Shown here one piece after another: positions 35,904 to 44,488 of a stretch of DNA of 64,000 bases; position 1 is the stretch's first letter, and each line of letters begins with the position of its first letter. The position numbers were made by a program, and so were the translations under genes. The notes below the pieces were generated by a model. That model was not told where the DNA came from. It searched no databases and worked only from the letters and a program-made list of their open reading frames with translations. The stretch covers positions 186,001 through 250,000 of the forward strand of contig CAVSRJ010000001.1 in assembly GCA_963730375.1 (NCBI GenBank), written 5' to 3'. This DNA is from UBA6224 sp963730375. Lineage in GTDB: Bacteria; Patescibacteriota; Saccharimonadia; Saccharimonadales; UBA4665.

Positions 35904-38297
35904 TTAGCTTGAGGTATCATCGTCAGCTTCATGACGACGCGCCTCTTCAGACGGGAGCGGCTCTAGTGAGACTAGCTGATGTGGTGCATCCGTAGAAGCA
36001 TTGCCGTGGCGGGCACGGTACTGTCGCTCTAGCTCGTCAGCACGTGCTTGTCGTTGAGCGTCAGTTATAGACGGACCCATGGGTCGCGGAGGAGCCAGTT
36101 CACGCCTATTCGGGTTAAATGGGTCGAGATCATCACGTAACATGGCATTCTGTGCCTCATTAAATCGTGCTTCATGCTCCTGATAGATGTTTACGCGCCT
36201 TCTGGCACCCCTGACTGCTGAGCCAGCCGCGGCAACTCCAGCATCTAATGCAACTCCTGCGCCACGTAGTAATGCGCCGCCTGCATGTTGGGCTGCACCG
36301 AGGTCACGGTGGAGGTTCTGGCGCTCATTTTCCCAGAAGGTGGGTGGCTTGGGTGGTTCTGGTAGCTTCGGCGCCGCCACAGGAGGTAGCACCTCTGTTT
36401 TTTCTGGCGTATTTTCGCCCTCTTCACTAACACTCAGAACGATAGCCGTCTTGTCGCAGTCAGGGCCAAGCTTACTCTGCGCCAAGAACTGGTTTGCGCT
36501 GTTCTGCGCCGTACCATGCCCAAATGCCTGCAGCAACAAATTATCACTCTGACGTCGGTCAACAAGGCCCTGAGTTTTGTTCGTTTGAACGGCCTTGACT
36601 CGCTCGGCAGTCGTAACATCCCCAGTGATGCCGTCTGAGGCCAACAGTACGCGATCACCTGCCCGCAGTTTTATCGAGGTAAACATATCGCGAGTGTGGG
36701 TAGCATCGTCACCTAGCATGCTTGTATCGTAATCGTTGCTCGCACTGCCTTTAGAATCGTAAACATATAGATTGCTGTTATGCATATGGCCTGTGCCCGG
36801 CGTACGAACTTGACCATCGCGATACACCAGCACCCTTGAACCACCGGCACTACCAGTGATGAGGAATGGCTCGCCGTTGATTGTTACAACGCGCGCTACG
36901 GTTGCAGTGGTTTGCCCCTGGTAGTGGTCCGCAGCAACGTTTTGACGGGCGCTGGCGAATGCTTCACGCATCTGGTCGAGCGCTTCTGGCACACTAGTAG
37001 GCTGAGACTGTTGAGCAAAATAGCCATCTATGGCCTGACGAGCAGCCGTGGAGGCCGCACTTCCCGCCTCGGCTCGGATGCCGTCAATATCTCGCCCCAA
37101 CGTGCCGTCAAATACCGCGTACAGCCCACGGGCTTCATCGAATATACGATCTTCTGTCAGATGATCCGAATTGTGCTCTGCATACCCGGCGCTAGTCCTG
37201 AGTCGTTCATTATTCCGCGTCGATCCACCCAGCTCATCATCCAGATTGCGAGCCTGGGCTATCAGGCGCTCCACAATTTCGTGCTGTATTTTATCGTCAA
37301 GCCGATCTAGTCGGACCTGTCGAAAAACACCCTTCTCACCAAGTGTCGGCACCTGCAGAACGATATCCGAAGGCTCCTGATGGAGTAAGGTCCGCATGAG
37401 ACGAAGCCGCTGAGTGCGCGATACTGCAGTTGCTAGCTTGTCATCCGCGCTGAGCTTTCCCTCATAAATTGCAATGAGACGTTTCTCGGTGGGCGTCAAG
37501 CGCCATGCATCCTCGCCCCGTTCCGCAATGTCTCGAATACGGTCTATGGCAGCTTGGCTCGAGAGACCACTTCGACTACCCTCTCTCGTCAGCTTATCGA
37601 TGCGTGCGATTTGTCCCTGGGCAATCTTGGCCCTTTGGCGAGCATCATCAGCTGAAGTTGGCATGATGTCGAAAATAGACTTGTCGCCGAGATCGTAGAA
37701 AGGATTGCCGTCTGCGTCATATCGTGTCTTGGCGCCTGGAACAAAAACATCTCCGTACGTAGAAACAGGGTTCACTGCCACACCCTCGGCACGCTCTATT
37801 CTGCCCAGTTGCTTGCCGCGCCCATCGGTGATTGCGACGCTCGCCGCGTGGGCATCTTTCTCGTGTGGACGAGCGGGCTTTATACCCACCCGAAAGTCTT
37901 CGGGTGACACTGGAGGTGGCGGCAGATGTGTAACATTGCTACTGGATGCTCGCTGGTTACGGCCACCACGCGCACCACGAGCGGTGCGGGATGGCTTTTT
38001 CTCCTGGCTTTTTCCACTTTGAATTCTTGATAACTGTGCTACTGTTGCGGGCGTCGCGACTGACGGATCGGTCTGCGCTGGAGATGGCGCAGTCACTCCG
38101 GCTTCGGCGTCAGTCGAGACGACAACATCTTCTCCTGCTGGAGTTGCTTCGGGAGCGGCATTGTCGGGATCGAGCGATGCCCATTCAGCCGCAGTAGTGG
38201 CGAGCGCTCCAGCATCAAAGTCGTCACCAGGCAGCTCAGCGGGCTGGGGTGCACCTGGTTCGATCGGACCTGATTGTGGTGTTTGTTCTGCTGGCAT
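35904..38297 (-). CDS. Large protein with a PP2C-type phosphatase domain
   Basis: 797 residues. The first about 140 are disordered (Pro, Ala, Thr, Asp). A helical region (about 200-350) precedes a PP2C-like domain (about 370-620) with VFDGTLGRD (metal Asp), TTATVARVV, GDRVLLASDGITGD (metal Asp) and CDKTAIVLSV. The usual GDSR reads GGSR. A long Ala/Arg/Pro-rich tail follows. No membrane helix is certain. It could dephosphorylate Ser/Thr proteins, but no kinase is in the window. TACTAT lies 9 bp before the ATG. Confidence 0.75.
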   Translation of the reverse strand: MPAEQTPQSGPIEPGAPQPAELPGDDFDAGALATTAAEWASLDPDNAAPEATPAGEDVVVSTDAEAGVTAPSPAQTDPSVATPATVAQLSRIQSGKSQEKKPSRTARGARGGRNQRASSSNVTHLPPPPVSPEDFRVGIKPARPHEKDAHAASVAITDGRGKQLGRIERAEGVAVNPVSTYGDVFVPGAKTRYDADGNPFYDLGDKSIFDIMPTSADDARQRAKIAQGQIARIDKLTREGSRSGLSSQAAIDRIRDIAERGEDAWRLTPTEKRLIAIYEGKLSADDKLATAVSRTQRLRLMRTLLHQEPSDIVLQVPTLGEKGVFRQVRLDRLDDKIQHEIVERLIAQARNLDDELGGSTRNNERLRTSAGYAEHNSDHLTEDRIFDEARGLYAVFDGTLGRDIDGIRAEAGSAASTAARQAIDGYFAQQSQPTSVPEALDQMREAFASARQNVAADHYQGQTTATVARVVTINGEPFLITGSAGGSRVLVYRDGQVRTPGTGHMHNSNLYVYDSKGSASNDYDTSMLGDDATHTRDMFTSIKLRAGDRVLLASDGITGDVTTAERVKAVQTNKTQGLVDRRQSDNLLLQAFGHGTAQNSANQFLAQSKLGPDCDKTAIVLSVSEEGENTPEKTEVLPPVAAPKLPEPPKPPTFWENERQNLHRDLGAAQHAGGALLRGAGVALDAGVAAAGSAVRGARRRVNIYQEHEARFNEAQNAMLRDDLDPFNPNRRELAPPRPMGPSITDAQRQARADELERQYRARHGNASTDAPHQLVSLEPLPSEEARRHEADDDTSS

Positions 38298-38399
38298 ATT
38301 AGTGCGATAGTAACACGCTAGAGCTAAAATGTCAATGTTTTTATACTGATTCTACCTAATTTGCAATACCCCTCGACCTCTGTGGTATCATGATAAGTA

Positions 38400-39632
38400 A
38401 TGAAAATCCTTGGGATTGAGACGAGCTGTGACGAAACTGCCGCAGCCGTGGTCGAAGATGGCCACCGGCTGCTCAGTAATGTAGTGGCCAGCAGCATGGA
38501 CCTGCATGTCCAGTACGGCGGTGTTGTACCGGAGATTGCTGCCCGCAGCCATATCGAGGCCATCATGCCCGTTGTCAACCAGGCTCTTGCCGACGCTGAT
38601 TGTACCTGGGAGGACATAGACGGTATCGCTGTGACGTACGGGGCTGGACTAGGTGGTTCCCTGCTCGTTGGCGTCATGACAGCCCGAACCCTGGCTATCG
38701 CGCACGACAAGCCGCTGTATGCCATCAACCACGTCGAGGGTCATGTCTATGCCAATTTCCTCACCGAAACGACCATAGACGGTCTGAACATGCGTCAGGC
38801 GCAACCCGAATTCCCTATGCTCGCCATCATCGTCAGTGGCGGGCACAGCCAGTTAGCGCTCTTCAATGACCACTTCGACTACGAGCTCCTGGGCCAGACC
38901 CGGGACGACGCCATTGGCGAAGCCTTTGACAAGGTAGCCAAGATACTCGGCCTGCCCTACCCCGGCGGCCCCAGTGTCGAAAAGAAAGCTATCGAGGGGA
39001 ATGCGCAGGCCTACCCCTTCCCTATCGCCAAGCTGGACGACCCCTACAGCTACAGCTTTTCCGGCCTGAAGACCGCAGTGCTCCGTACCGCCCAGCAGAT
39101 TACCGGTCACGACCACACCTTCCCGTCGTTCAAGCTAGCTGACGAGCTCAGCGAGCAGCAAAAGGCTGACATCGCCGCCAGCTTCCAGTACACCGCCATC
39201 AAGACCATCGTCAGCAAGGCCAAGGCCGCCTACGACGAGTATCATCCGGCTAGTGTCGTCATTGCCGGTGGTGTTGCCGCCAGCCCCGAGCTCCGTCGCC
39301 AGCTGGAGGAGGCGCTGGCCAACGCCACCGACTTCCAGGAGACGAGCTCGAGAGCTATGCAAGGCGCTGACGAAGCGCGGACTGAGCCGTACGAGCGGTA
39401 CGGTGAAGGAGCACTGGAGCCAGCAACGCCGCAGAGTACCGGGAGTAGCAGCAGGGTTACCGGCCCCGCCGGAAAGCAGGCCGCTACGGCTCGTCTGCTG
39501 GAATATCCGGCCATGAAGCTGTGTACCGACAACGGCGCCATGATAGCCACCCTCGGCTGCTTCACCGCCATGCACAATCGACCACAGGCCGACCCCTACT
39601 CGCTCGAGATTGCCCCCAATTTGAGCATGTAG
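38400..39632 (+). CDS. tsaD: tRNA N6-threonylcarbamoyladenosine synthase TsaD, with in-frame insert
   Basis: 410 residues versus about 330-345 normally. Core motifs are intact: SCDETAAAVVEDG, metal His pair in INHVEGH, FSGLKTAVLR, SVVIAGGVAAS and LCTDNGAMIATLG. About 50 extra residues (roughly 315-366) sit between the helix after GGVAAS and the CTDNGAM strand. They are Ser/Ala/Gly/Glu-rich, and their DNA resembles the dispersed two-hairpin repeat. With TsaB/TsaE it makes t6A37 on ANN-decoding tRNAs. TATCAT lies 8 bp before the ATG. Confidence 0.96.
   Translation: MKILGIETSCDETAAAVVEDGHRLLSNVVASSMDLHVQYGGVVPEIAARSHIEAIMPVVNQALADADCTWEDIDGIAVTYGAGLGGSLLVGVMTARTLAIAHDKPLYAINHVEGHVYANFLTETTIDGLNMRQAQPEFPMLAIIVSGGHSQLALFNDHFDYELLGQTRDDAIGEAFDKVAKILGLPYPGGPSVEKKAIEGNAQAYPFPIAKLDDPYSYSFSGLKTAVLRTAQQITGHDHTFPSFKLADELSEQQKADIAASFQYTAIKTIVSKAKAAYDEYHPASVVIAGGVAASPELRRQLEEALANATDFQETSSRAMQGADEARTEPYERYGEGALEPATPQSTGSSSRVTGPAGKQAATARLLEYPAMKLCTDNGAMIATLGCFTAMHNRPQADPYSLEIAPNLSM
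39343..39497 (+). repeat. Repeat-like insert within tsaD
   Basis: The segment contains CGAAGCGCGGA, then the hairpin CCGTAC-GAGCG-GTACGG, then GGAGCACTGGAG. These match in order and spacing the flanks and hairpin A of the dispersed repeat (compare 39700-39750: GAAGCGCAGGA, CCGTAC ... GTACGG, GAGCATCACAG). It keeps the tsaD frame open and adds about 50 residues. Confidence 0.6.
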
Positions 39633-39665
39633 TCCCCTACCCTAGTGGTGAAACGATAGCAGTCA

Positions 39666-39830
39666 GAGCCTCGCACTTGGAGCTTAGATCCAATTTCTCT
39701 TCGAGAAGCGCAGGAAGCCGTACGCACGGTACGGCGCATGAGCATCACAGGGGAAAATTGGATATAAGGCCAAGAGGCCAGCAGGGTCAGATGCTACGCA
39801 TCTGAGCAGGCTTGTCGGTGCGTGGGTCTC
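39666..39830. repeat. Dispersed two-hairpin structured repeat, copy between tsaD and valS
   Basis: Outer strands GAGCCTCGCAC (39666-39676) and GTGCGTGGGTCTC (39818-39830) pair with bulges. Arm A has GAGAAGCGCAGGAAG, hairpin GCCGTAC ... GTACGGC, then TGAGCATCACAGGGG. Arm B has TCAGATGC-TAC-GCATCTGA. About 30 consecutive positions around each hairpin match the copy at 28103-28270, while stem bases that differ keep pairing. It ends just before the valS leader promoter. Confidence 0.8.
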
Positions 39831-39837
39831 GAGGTGA

Positions 39838-39915
39838 TATACTAGCGCCATGACATGTTTGTTGATGGTGCTGGGTTCGGTTCGATCTGGTGTCCCCAGC
39901 GGGGCATAGATTTTT
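39838..39915 (+). promoter_or_regulatory. valS leader region with possible attenuator
   Basis: TATACT (39838-39843) lies 6 bp before a small ORF (39850-39909). Within it, GCTGGG (39870-39875) can pair with CCCAGC (39895-39900). Alternatively CCCC (39894-39897) pairs with GGGG (39901-39904), followed by CATAGA and TTTTT (39911-39915), which resembles a short terminator. The two structures exclude each other. The terminator stem is short. Confidence 0.45.
39850..39909 (+). CDS. Possible 19-residue leader peptide of valS
   Basis: The frame MTCLLMVLGSVRSGVPSGA is rich in branched-chain residues (3 Val, 3 Leu). It begins 6 bp after a -10 box, as in the leaderless genes of this window, and its stop lies in the terminator-like hairpin. 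It could sense valine or leucine charging. It could also be chance; the small size gives no statistical support. Confidence 0.4.
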   Translation: MTCLLMVLGSVRSGVPSGA

Positions 39916-39956
39916 CACGTAAAACCATCATCATCTGCTAAAAGGGATTATTTCAC

Positions 39957-42512
39957 ATGAAACTACCAAAGGTTTACGAACCGAATCAATACGAAACAGA
40001 TATCTATGAGCTCTGGCAGCAGAGCGGGGCATTTACGCCCAGCAAGCAGGGCGACCCCTATAGCATCGTTATGCCGCCGCCGAATGCCAATGCTAATCTG
40101 CATATTGGCTATGAGCTGGCCGCCGTTATAGAAGATGCGCTGGCGCGCTACCATCGTTTGCAAGGCAAGTCAGTGCTGTTGCTGCCGGGCGCCGACCACG
40201 CTGGCTTCGAAACGCAGTCGGTCTACGAGAAGCATTTGGCCAAGGAGGGCAAGAGCCGCTTCGATTTTACGCGCGAGGAACTGTATAAAAACATCTGGGA
40301 TTTTGTTGCCCTCAACAGGGGCAATTTCGTCAACCAGATGCAGCGCATGGGTATCAGTAGCGACTGGGAACGATTTACCTTTACCCTCGAAGACAAGATT
40401 GTTCAGCGCGCCTATGCCACATTTAAGAAAATGTGGGACGAGGGATTGATTTACCGTGGTGAACGCCTGGTTAACTTCTGTACGTTCCACGGCACCGCCT
40501 TTGCCGACATCGAGGTTGTACACAAAGAAGAGCAAGGGCATCTCTGGCACATCAAGTACCCGCTCGTTGATGGCAGCGGCGAAGTTACTGTTGCCACCAC
40601 CCGACCAGAGACGATGTTAGGCGATACCGCTGTGGCCGTCCACCCTGACGACGACCGCTATAAGCACTTAGTCGGCAAGACCGTCAAGCTGCCGCTGACT
40701 CACCGCGAGATTCCGATATTAGCGGACGAATTCGTCGATAAAGACTTCGGCACCGGGGCAGTCAAGGTGACACCAGCCCACGACCCCAACGACTTTGAGG
40801 TAGGCAAGCGCCACGATCTGCCAATGCCAACCGTGATTGACCATGAGGGTAAACTCGTCAATGTGCCGGAAGCCTACCGCGGTCTAACCGTGGCAGAGGG
40901 CAGGGAACGTATCGTCAAAGAACTCGAGAAAGATGGGGCCTTAGCCGAAACGTTTGATCATGTCCATAACGTCGGCCACTGTTACAAGTGCGATACGGTC
41001 ATTCAACCACTGTTACGCGACCAATGGTTCGTTGACATGCAGCCACTGGCCAAGCCGGCCATCAAAGCGCTCAAGGACAAGAAGATTGCCTTCTACCCAG
41101 ACGCTAAACGCGAACAATCCATCCGTTATCTCGAGAGTCTGAAAGACTGGAATATCAGCCGCCAGATTGCCTGGGGCATCCCGATTCCCGCATTCCAAAA
41201 TGTCGACGATAGCGACGACTGGATTTACGACGAGCGCGTCGACCAAGAGATTATTGAAGTCGACGGCAAAACCTACCGCCGTGACCCAGACGTCTTTGAT
41301 ACCTGGTTTAGCAGCAGCAGTTGGCCGTACGCGACGTTGGACTATCCCGATGGTGACGACTTCAAACAATTTTACCCGCTGGCCGTCATGGAGACGGGCG
41401 GGGAAATCCTATACCCATGGGTCTGCCGCATGATCATGCTGGGGCTGTACGTAACAGGGAAGGTACCGTTCAAGGACGTCTATATTCACGGCTACGTTAT
41501 GGCAGAGGACGGCTCCAAAATGAGCAAAAGCATCGGCAACGTCGTCGACCCAATGCCAGTTATCGAACAATACGGCTCCGACGCGATGCGCATGGGTATC
41601 TTGGCTGGCCGGGTCCCGGCAGTCAATCGTGGCTACGACAGTCGCAAGGTCGAAGACGCCCGCAACTTCTGTAACAAGTTGTGGAACGTTGCCCGCTACA
41701 TCGAGGGTGTCCTGGGTGATGACCTTGAGCGTGTCACCCCCAAACCAGAAACCGCAGCCGATCACTGGGTGTTGCACAAGTTACAACAAGTATTAACAGA
41801 GGTTGAGGCAGATTTTGCAAACTACCGACTGGCAGAAGCCTACGACCGCCTGTATCACTTTGTATGGGACGACGTAGCCGACTGGTACATCGAAGCGAGC
41901 AAATCCGCCCAAAACAAAGCCTTGCTTGCCCATCTGCTAGAGGGAATCCTCATCGTCCTGCATCCATTTGCACCATTTGTCACCGAGACCATCTGGCAAA
42001 CACTGGCGTGGGAAAAGGACAGTATCCTCGCCACTCGTCCGTGGCCTAAGGTGGCCAAATCTAACGCTGGAAAAGCGGCCGAGTTTGATCAGACCATAGC
42101 CATCGTGACCGAAGCCCGCGCCATTACGAAAGCCCTGCATGCACCGATGTCCACGCTGTATCATAGTGGTGTGGATTTTCTCCGAGATAACGGGGAGCTG
42201 ATTGCGCGGCTGGCCAGACTCCGCGGCGTAACCGAGGTCCAGGACGGTGATGGGCTCCACCTGACAACGACAACGTACGATTGCTGGCTGGACATTGACA
42301 CTGGGGCTGCTCGACAATACGTCCAGGAGCTGGAGCGCCAACAAACCGAATTGGATCAAAGAAAAGCACAGCTACAGTCTCGTCTCGACAACAAAGCCTA
42401 CGTCAAACAGGCGCCCAAGCACCTAGTTTCCCAGACGAAGGAACAGCTCAAAGACATCGAGCAGCAAACCGAGAAGTTAGTTGCAGAGGCCGAACGCTTC
42501 AAACAAGCCTAA
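39957..42512 (+). CDS. valS: Valyl-tRNA synthetase
   Basis: 851 residues. The class I HIGH motif reads HIGY (NANLHIGYELA) and KMSKS is complete (EDGSKMSKSIGN). The editing domain (TTRPETMLGDTAVAVHP) and WWFS-like DTWFSSSSWPY are present, and the C-terminal coiled-coil arm (ELERQQTELDQRKAQLQSRL onward) is typical of ValRS. It charges tRNA-Val. The leader of about 110 bp has a -10 box, a tiny ORF and a terminator-like hairpin. AAGGGA before the ATG is the ribosome site. Confidence 0.96.
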   Translation: MKLPKVYEPNQYETDIYELWQQSGAFTPSKQGDPYSIVMPPPNANANLHIGYELAAVIEDALARYHRLQGKSVLLLPGADHAGFETQSVYEKHLAKEGKSRFDFTREELYKNIWDFVALNRGNFVNQMQRMGISSDWERFTFTLEDKIVQRAYATFKKMWDEGLIYRGERLVNFCTFHGTAFADIEVVHKEEQGHLWHIKYPLVDGSGEVTVATTRPETMLGDTAVAVHPDDDRYKHLVGKTVKLPLTHREIPILADEFVDKDFGTGAVKVTPAHDPNDFEVGKRHDLPMPTVIDHEGKLVNVPEAYRGLTVAEGRERIVKELEKDGALAETFDHVHNVGHCYKCDTVIQPLLRDQWFVDMQPLAKPAIKALKDKKIAFYPDAKREQSIRYLESLKDWNISRQIAWGIPIPAFQNVDDSDDWIYDERVDQEIIEVDGKTYRRDPDVFDTWFSSSSWPYATLDYPDGDDFKQFYPLAVMETGGEILYPWVCRMIMLGLYVTGKVPFKDVYIHGYVMAEDGSKMSKSIGNVVDPMPVIEQYGSDAMRMGILAGRVPAVNRGYDSRKVEDARNFCNKLWNVARYIEGVLGDDLERVTPKPETAADHWVLHKLQQVLTEVEADFANYRLAEAYDRLYHFVWDDVADWYIEASKSAQNKALLAHLLEGILIVLHPFAPFVTETIWQTLAWEKDSILATRPWPKVAKSNAGKAAEFDQTIAIVTEARAITKALHAPMSTLYHSGVDFLRDNGELIARLARLRGVTEVQDGDGLHLTTTTYDCWLDIDTGAARQYVQELERQQTELDQRKAQLQSRLDNKAYVKQAPKHLVSQTKEQLKDIEQQTEKLVAEAERFKQA

Positions 42513-43304
42513 TTTGATTTCTCATTTATATCGCATTTTCCCAGGGGTGACGTATATACGCACGTATATACGTCCTATCTGTTAAATCGCCACCTAAATT
42601 GATAGTAAGTAAATCTAGAGGTCCGTCCTCTAGGTACTGTTTTGCCGGACTAGCCCGCCTAGGCCACATACTTTTGGCTTGTTCCAAAAGTATGCAAAAG
42701 AACAGCCCTATATTCATTTGCGCCAGGTCGTTGCATAGCCAAGCACGTTTGGCAAAAGACCGCCTGGTCAGGCTTGCTACTAGCAACCCTGCCTGTGTTG
42801 AACGTACTTTTGCCAGCCAAGCACACGTGTTTGACCATGCTACTCCGTGGGCAAGCCGACGGGCACCGGCTACAAGCAAACCCCACATGCTCAGTTCTCA
42901 ATAGATTGCGTTGGGTTTTATGCAGACTTGGGGCTACTGGCCATCACGACGTCCCCGGCCAGCACTGTTATGTATAGGCACAACTTCCCTTGGGGCGTGG
43001 CGAGTTGTCTGAGGACAGGCTGGCAAGCTGGGAGCTTGCCAGACCGACGAGTCCTCGCCTCGGTTGTGGGCTTACACAACATGTCTGCCGAGGACCAAAG
43101 TGTCGGCCTTGGCCTTTTGCCTTCTTTTGGGCTAAGCCAAAAGAAGGTGACCGTCACCCCGCCAGATGGGTGTTTGCAAGGGCGTTAATCCTTGGTGTGG
43201 TGGTTCTGGTCAGTCAGAACAAGGCTCATTGGGCTAAGCCGAAAGAAGGCGTTGGTTCTTGGACGCAAGAACAGGAGTATTTTTATTTCTAGAAAAATAT
43301 GAGG
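42513..43304. repeat. Palindrome-rich non-coding region of about 790 bp
   Basis: No convincing gene on either strand. Many perfect hairpins follow one another: ACGTATATAC / GTATATACGT (42549), CTAGAGG / CCTCTAG (42614), CATACTTTTGG / CCAAAAGTATG (42666), TGGCAAGC / GCTTGCCA inside GAGGAC / GTCCTC (43012-43053), CCTCGG / CCGAGG (43055-43093), CCTTCTTTTGG / CCAAAAGAAGG (43120-43147). GGGCTAAGCC-RAAAGAAGG occurs twice (43129, 43231). It may hold an unrecognised structured RNA. I tested by eye for RNase P, tmRNA and SRP RNA signatures and did not find them. Confidence 0.7.
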
Positions 43305-44153
43305 CTAGGCTTCGGGTTCTAAGGTCATACGGACTCGCGAGACCGTGTCTTCAGCTCGATACCCATCAAACAGCGCCACATGCCATCCCTGGCGTTCTGC
43401 ACCCAGTATATTGCCCCTACTGTCGTCTATGAGCAGTATCTCGTCCGCTGGTACGCCTGCTCGATCCTGAGCCATCTGGAACGCCTGCGGGTCTGATTTG
43501 AGCATCCCTACCTCGGATGAATCTATAATCTCGGCATATGGAATCTCTGGCAGAATACCGCGCTCCAGCAGGCCAGGTATCAGACCGGGTAGCGTGTCAC
43601 TAAAGATGCCCACCCTGTAGTGCTGACTTGCCCATGTAAGCAGTTCACGCATCGCTTCAATGGGCTCAGCCCCTTCTAGATACGCCTTTGCCCAGTCAAC
43701 AGAGAAGCCCAGGCGCTTTTCGAGTGCCTCGTTAAATTCCGACAGAGTCATCTTGCCGCGGCAGAGCGCGTCATTGTAGTGCCAGAAGGTCGATTCGATG
43801 ACATCCGGTAGCACATTCGTCTGTTCTGCCAGGCTGATAATAGCCCGCTGTGTTGCCCGCACTAGCGTGTCATTGAGGTCAAAGTACACGAACGTGATAC
43901 CGCCCTTAGAGCGACGGAGATGCGAACCACCAGTCGTGGGCATTCCCATTAATTCATCCAGCGAAACGCCGATGGCCACCGCTATGCTCTGCACGGTAAA
44001 GATGGACGGTGACTTAATCGCACCGCGCTCTATCTTGGCCAAAGTTGAATAACTGAGGTTAGCAGCTTGGCAAAGAGCCTGCTGTGTAAACCCCTGTTTG
44101 CGTCGCATTTCCTGCAGCCGCTTGCCAAGTGTTTTTTCGTCTAGTTGTGCCAT
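43305..44153 (-). CDS. XRE-type HTH fused to HAD hydrolase
   Basis: 282 residues. Residues about 10-65 are a Cro/C1-type helix-turn-helix (LGKRLQEMRRKQGFTQQALC, then STLAKIERGAIKSPS). From about 88 a HAD phosphatase follows, with nucleophile Asp92 in YFDLNDTLV, FSDTLPG (motif II), a Lys in MLKSDPQAF and acidic IDDSRGN (motif IV). A one-polypeptide regulator-enzyme could bind DNA in response to a phosphorylated metabolite. GGAGTGAG precedes the ATG. The target genes are unknown. Confidence 0.88.
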   Translation of the reverse strand: MAQLDEKTLGKRLQEMRRKQGFTQQALCQAANLSYSTLAKIERGAIKSPSIFTVQSIAVAIGVSLDELMGMPTTGGSHLRRSKGGITFVYFDLNDTLVRATQRAIISLAEQTNVLPDVIESTFWHYNDALCRGKMTLSEFNEALEKRLGFSVDWAKAYLEGAEPIEAMRELLTWASQHYRVGIFSDTLPGLIPGLLERGILPEIPYAEIIDSSEVGMLKSDPQAFQMAQDRAGVPADEILLIDDSRGNILGAERQGWHVALFDGYRAEDTVSRVRMTLEPEA

Positions 44154-44262
44154 GTACTCACTCCGTGGACATGCCCAAGGTTCCCACCTGTTTGCATAGC
44201 CATATCATACCAGTTGACACGAAAAAAGGGAACAACTAGCCAGAAACGGCCACGGCTCTGAC

Positions 44263-44445
44263 TTACTGGATGCCGATGACGTACTTGAGCAGTGTAAAGA
44301 AGAAGATAAAGGCTGCGAGGCCGGCGATACCGGAAGTGATAAACACGCTATTTGGGCTGGCTGAGCCCGTACGACGAGCCACCTGGGTATACACCCATCC
44401 CGCCACGCCCGCTGCAAAGAAAAGGGAAGTTACGGTTGCATTCAT
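44263..44445 (-). CDS. 60-residue two-helix membrane protein
   Basis: Two hydrophobic segments (about 6-22 and 36-56) joined by a short polar loop. ATG 44445 is chosen because TATACT (44457-44452) lies 6 bp upstream, the same arrangement as many genes here. The family is unknown. Confidence 0.6.
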   Translation of the reverse strand: MNATVTSLFFAAGVAGWVYTQVARRTGSASPNSVFITSGIAGLAAFIFFFTLLKYVIGIQ

Positions 44446-44488
44446 ACCACCAGTATACGACACCTCTGTGACATCGCGCTACACAAGT

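Noticed and set aside
39660..39956. T-box riboswitch before valS
   Set aside because: The T-box sequence (AGGGTGGNACCGCG) and a specifier loop are missing. The two-hairpin repeat and the short leader explain the structure seen.
42599..43292. Several 80-113-codon frames in the hairpin-rich region
   Set aside because: No ribosome site, no recognisable protein features, and overlapping frames on both strands arise from the palindromes.
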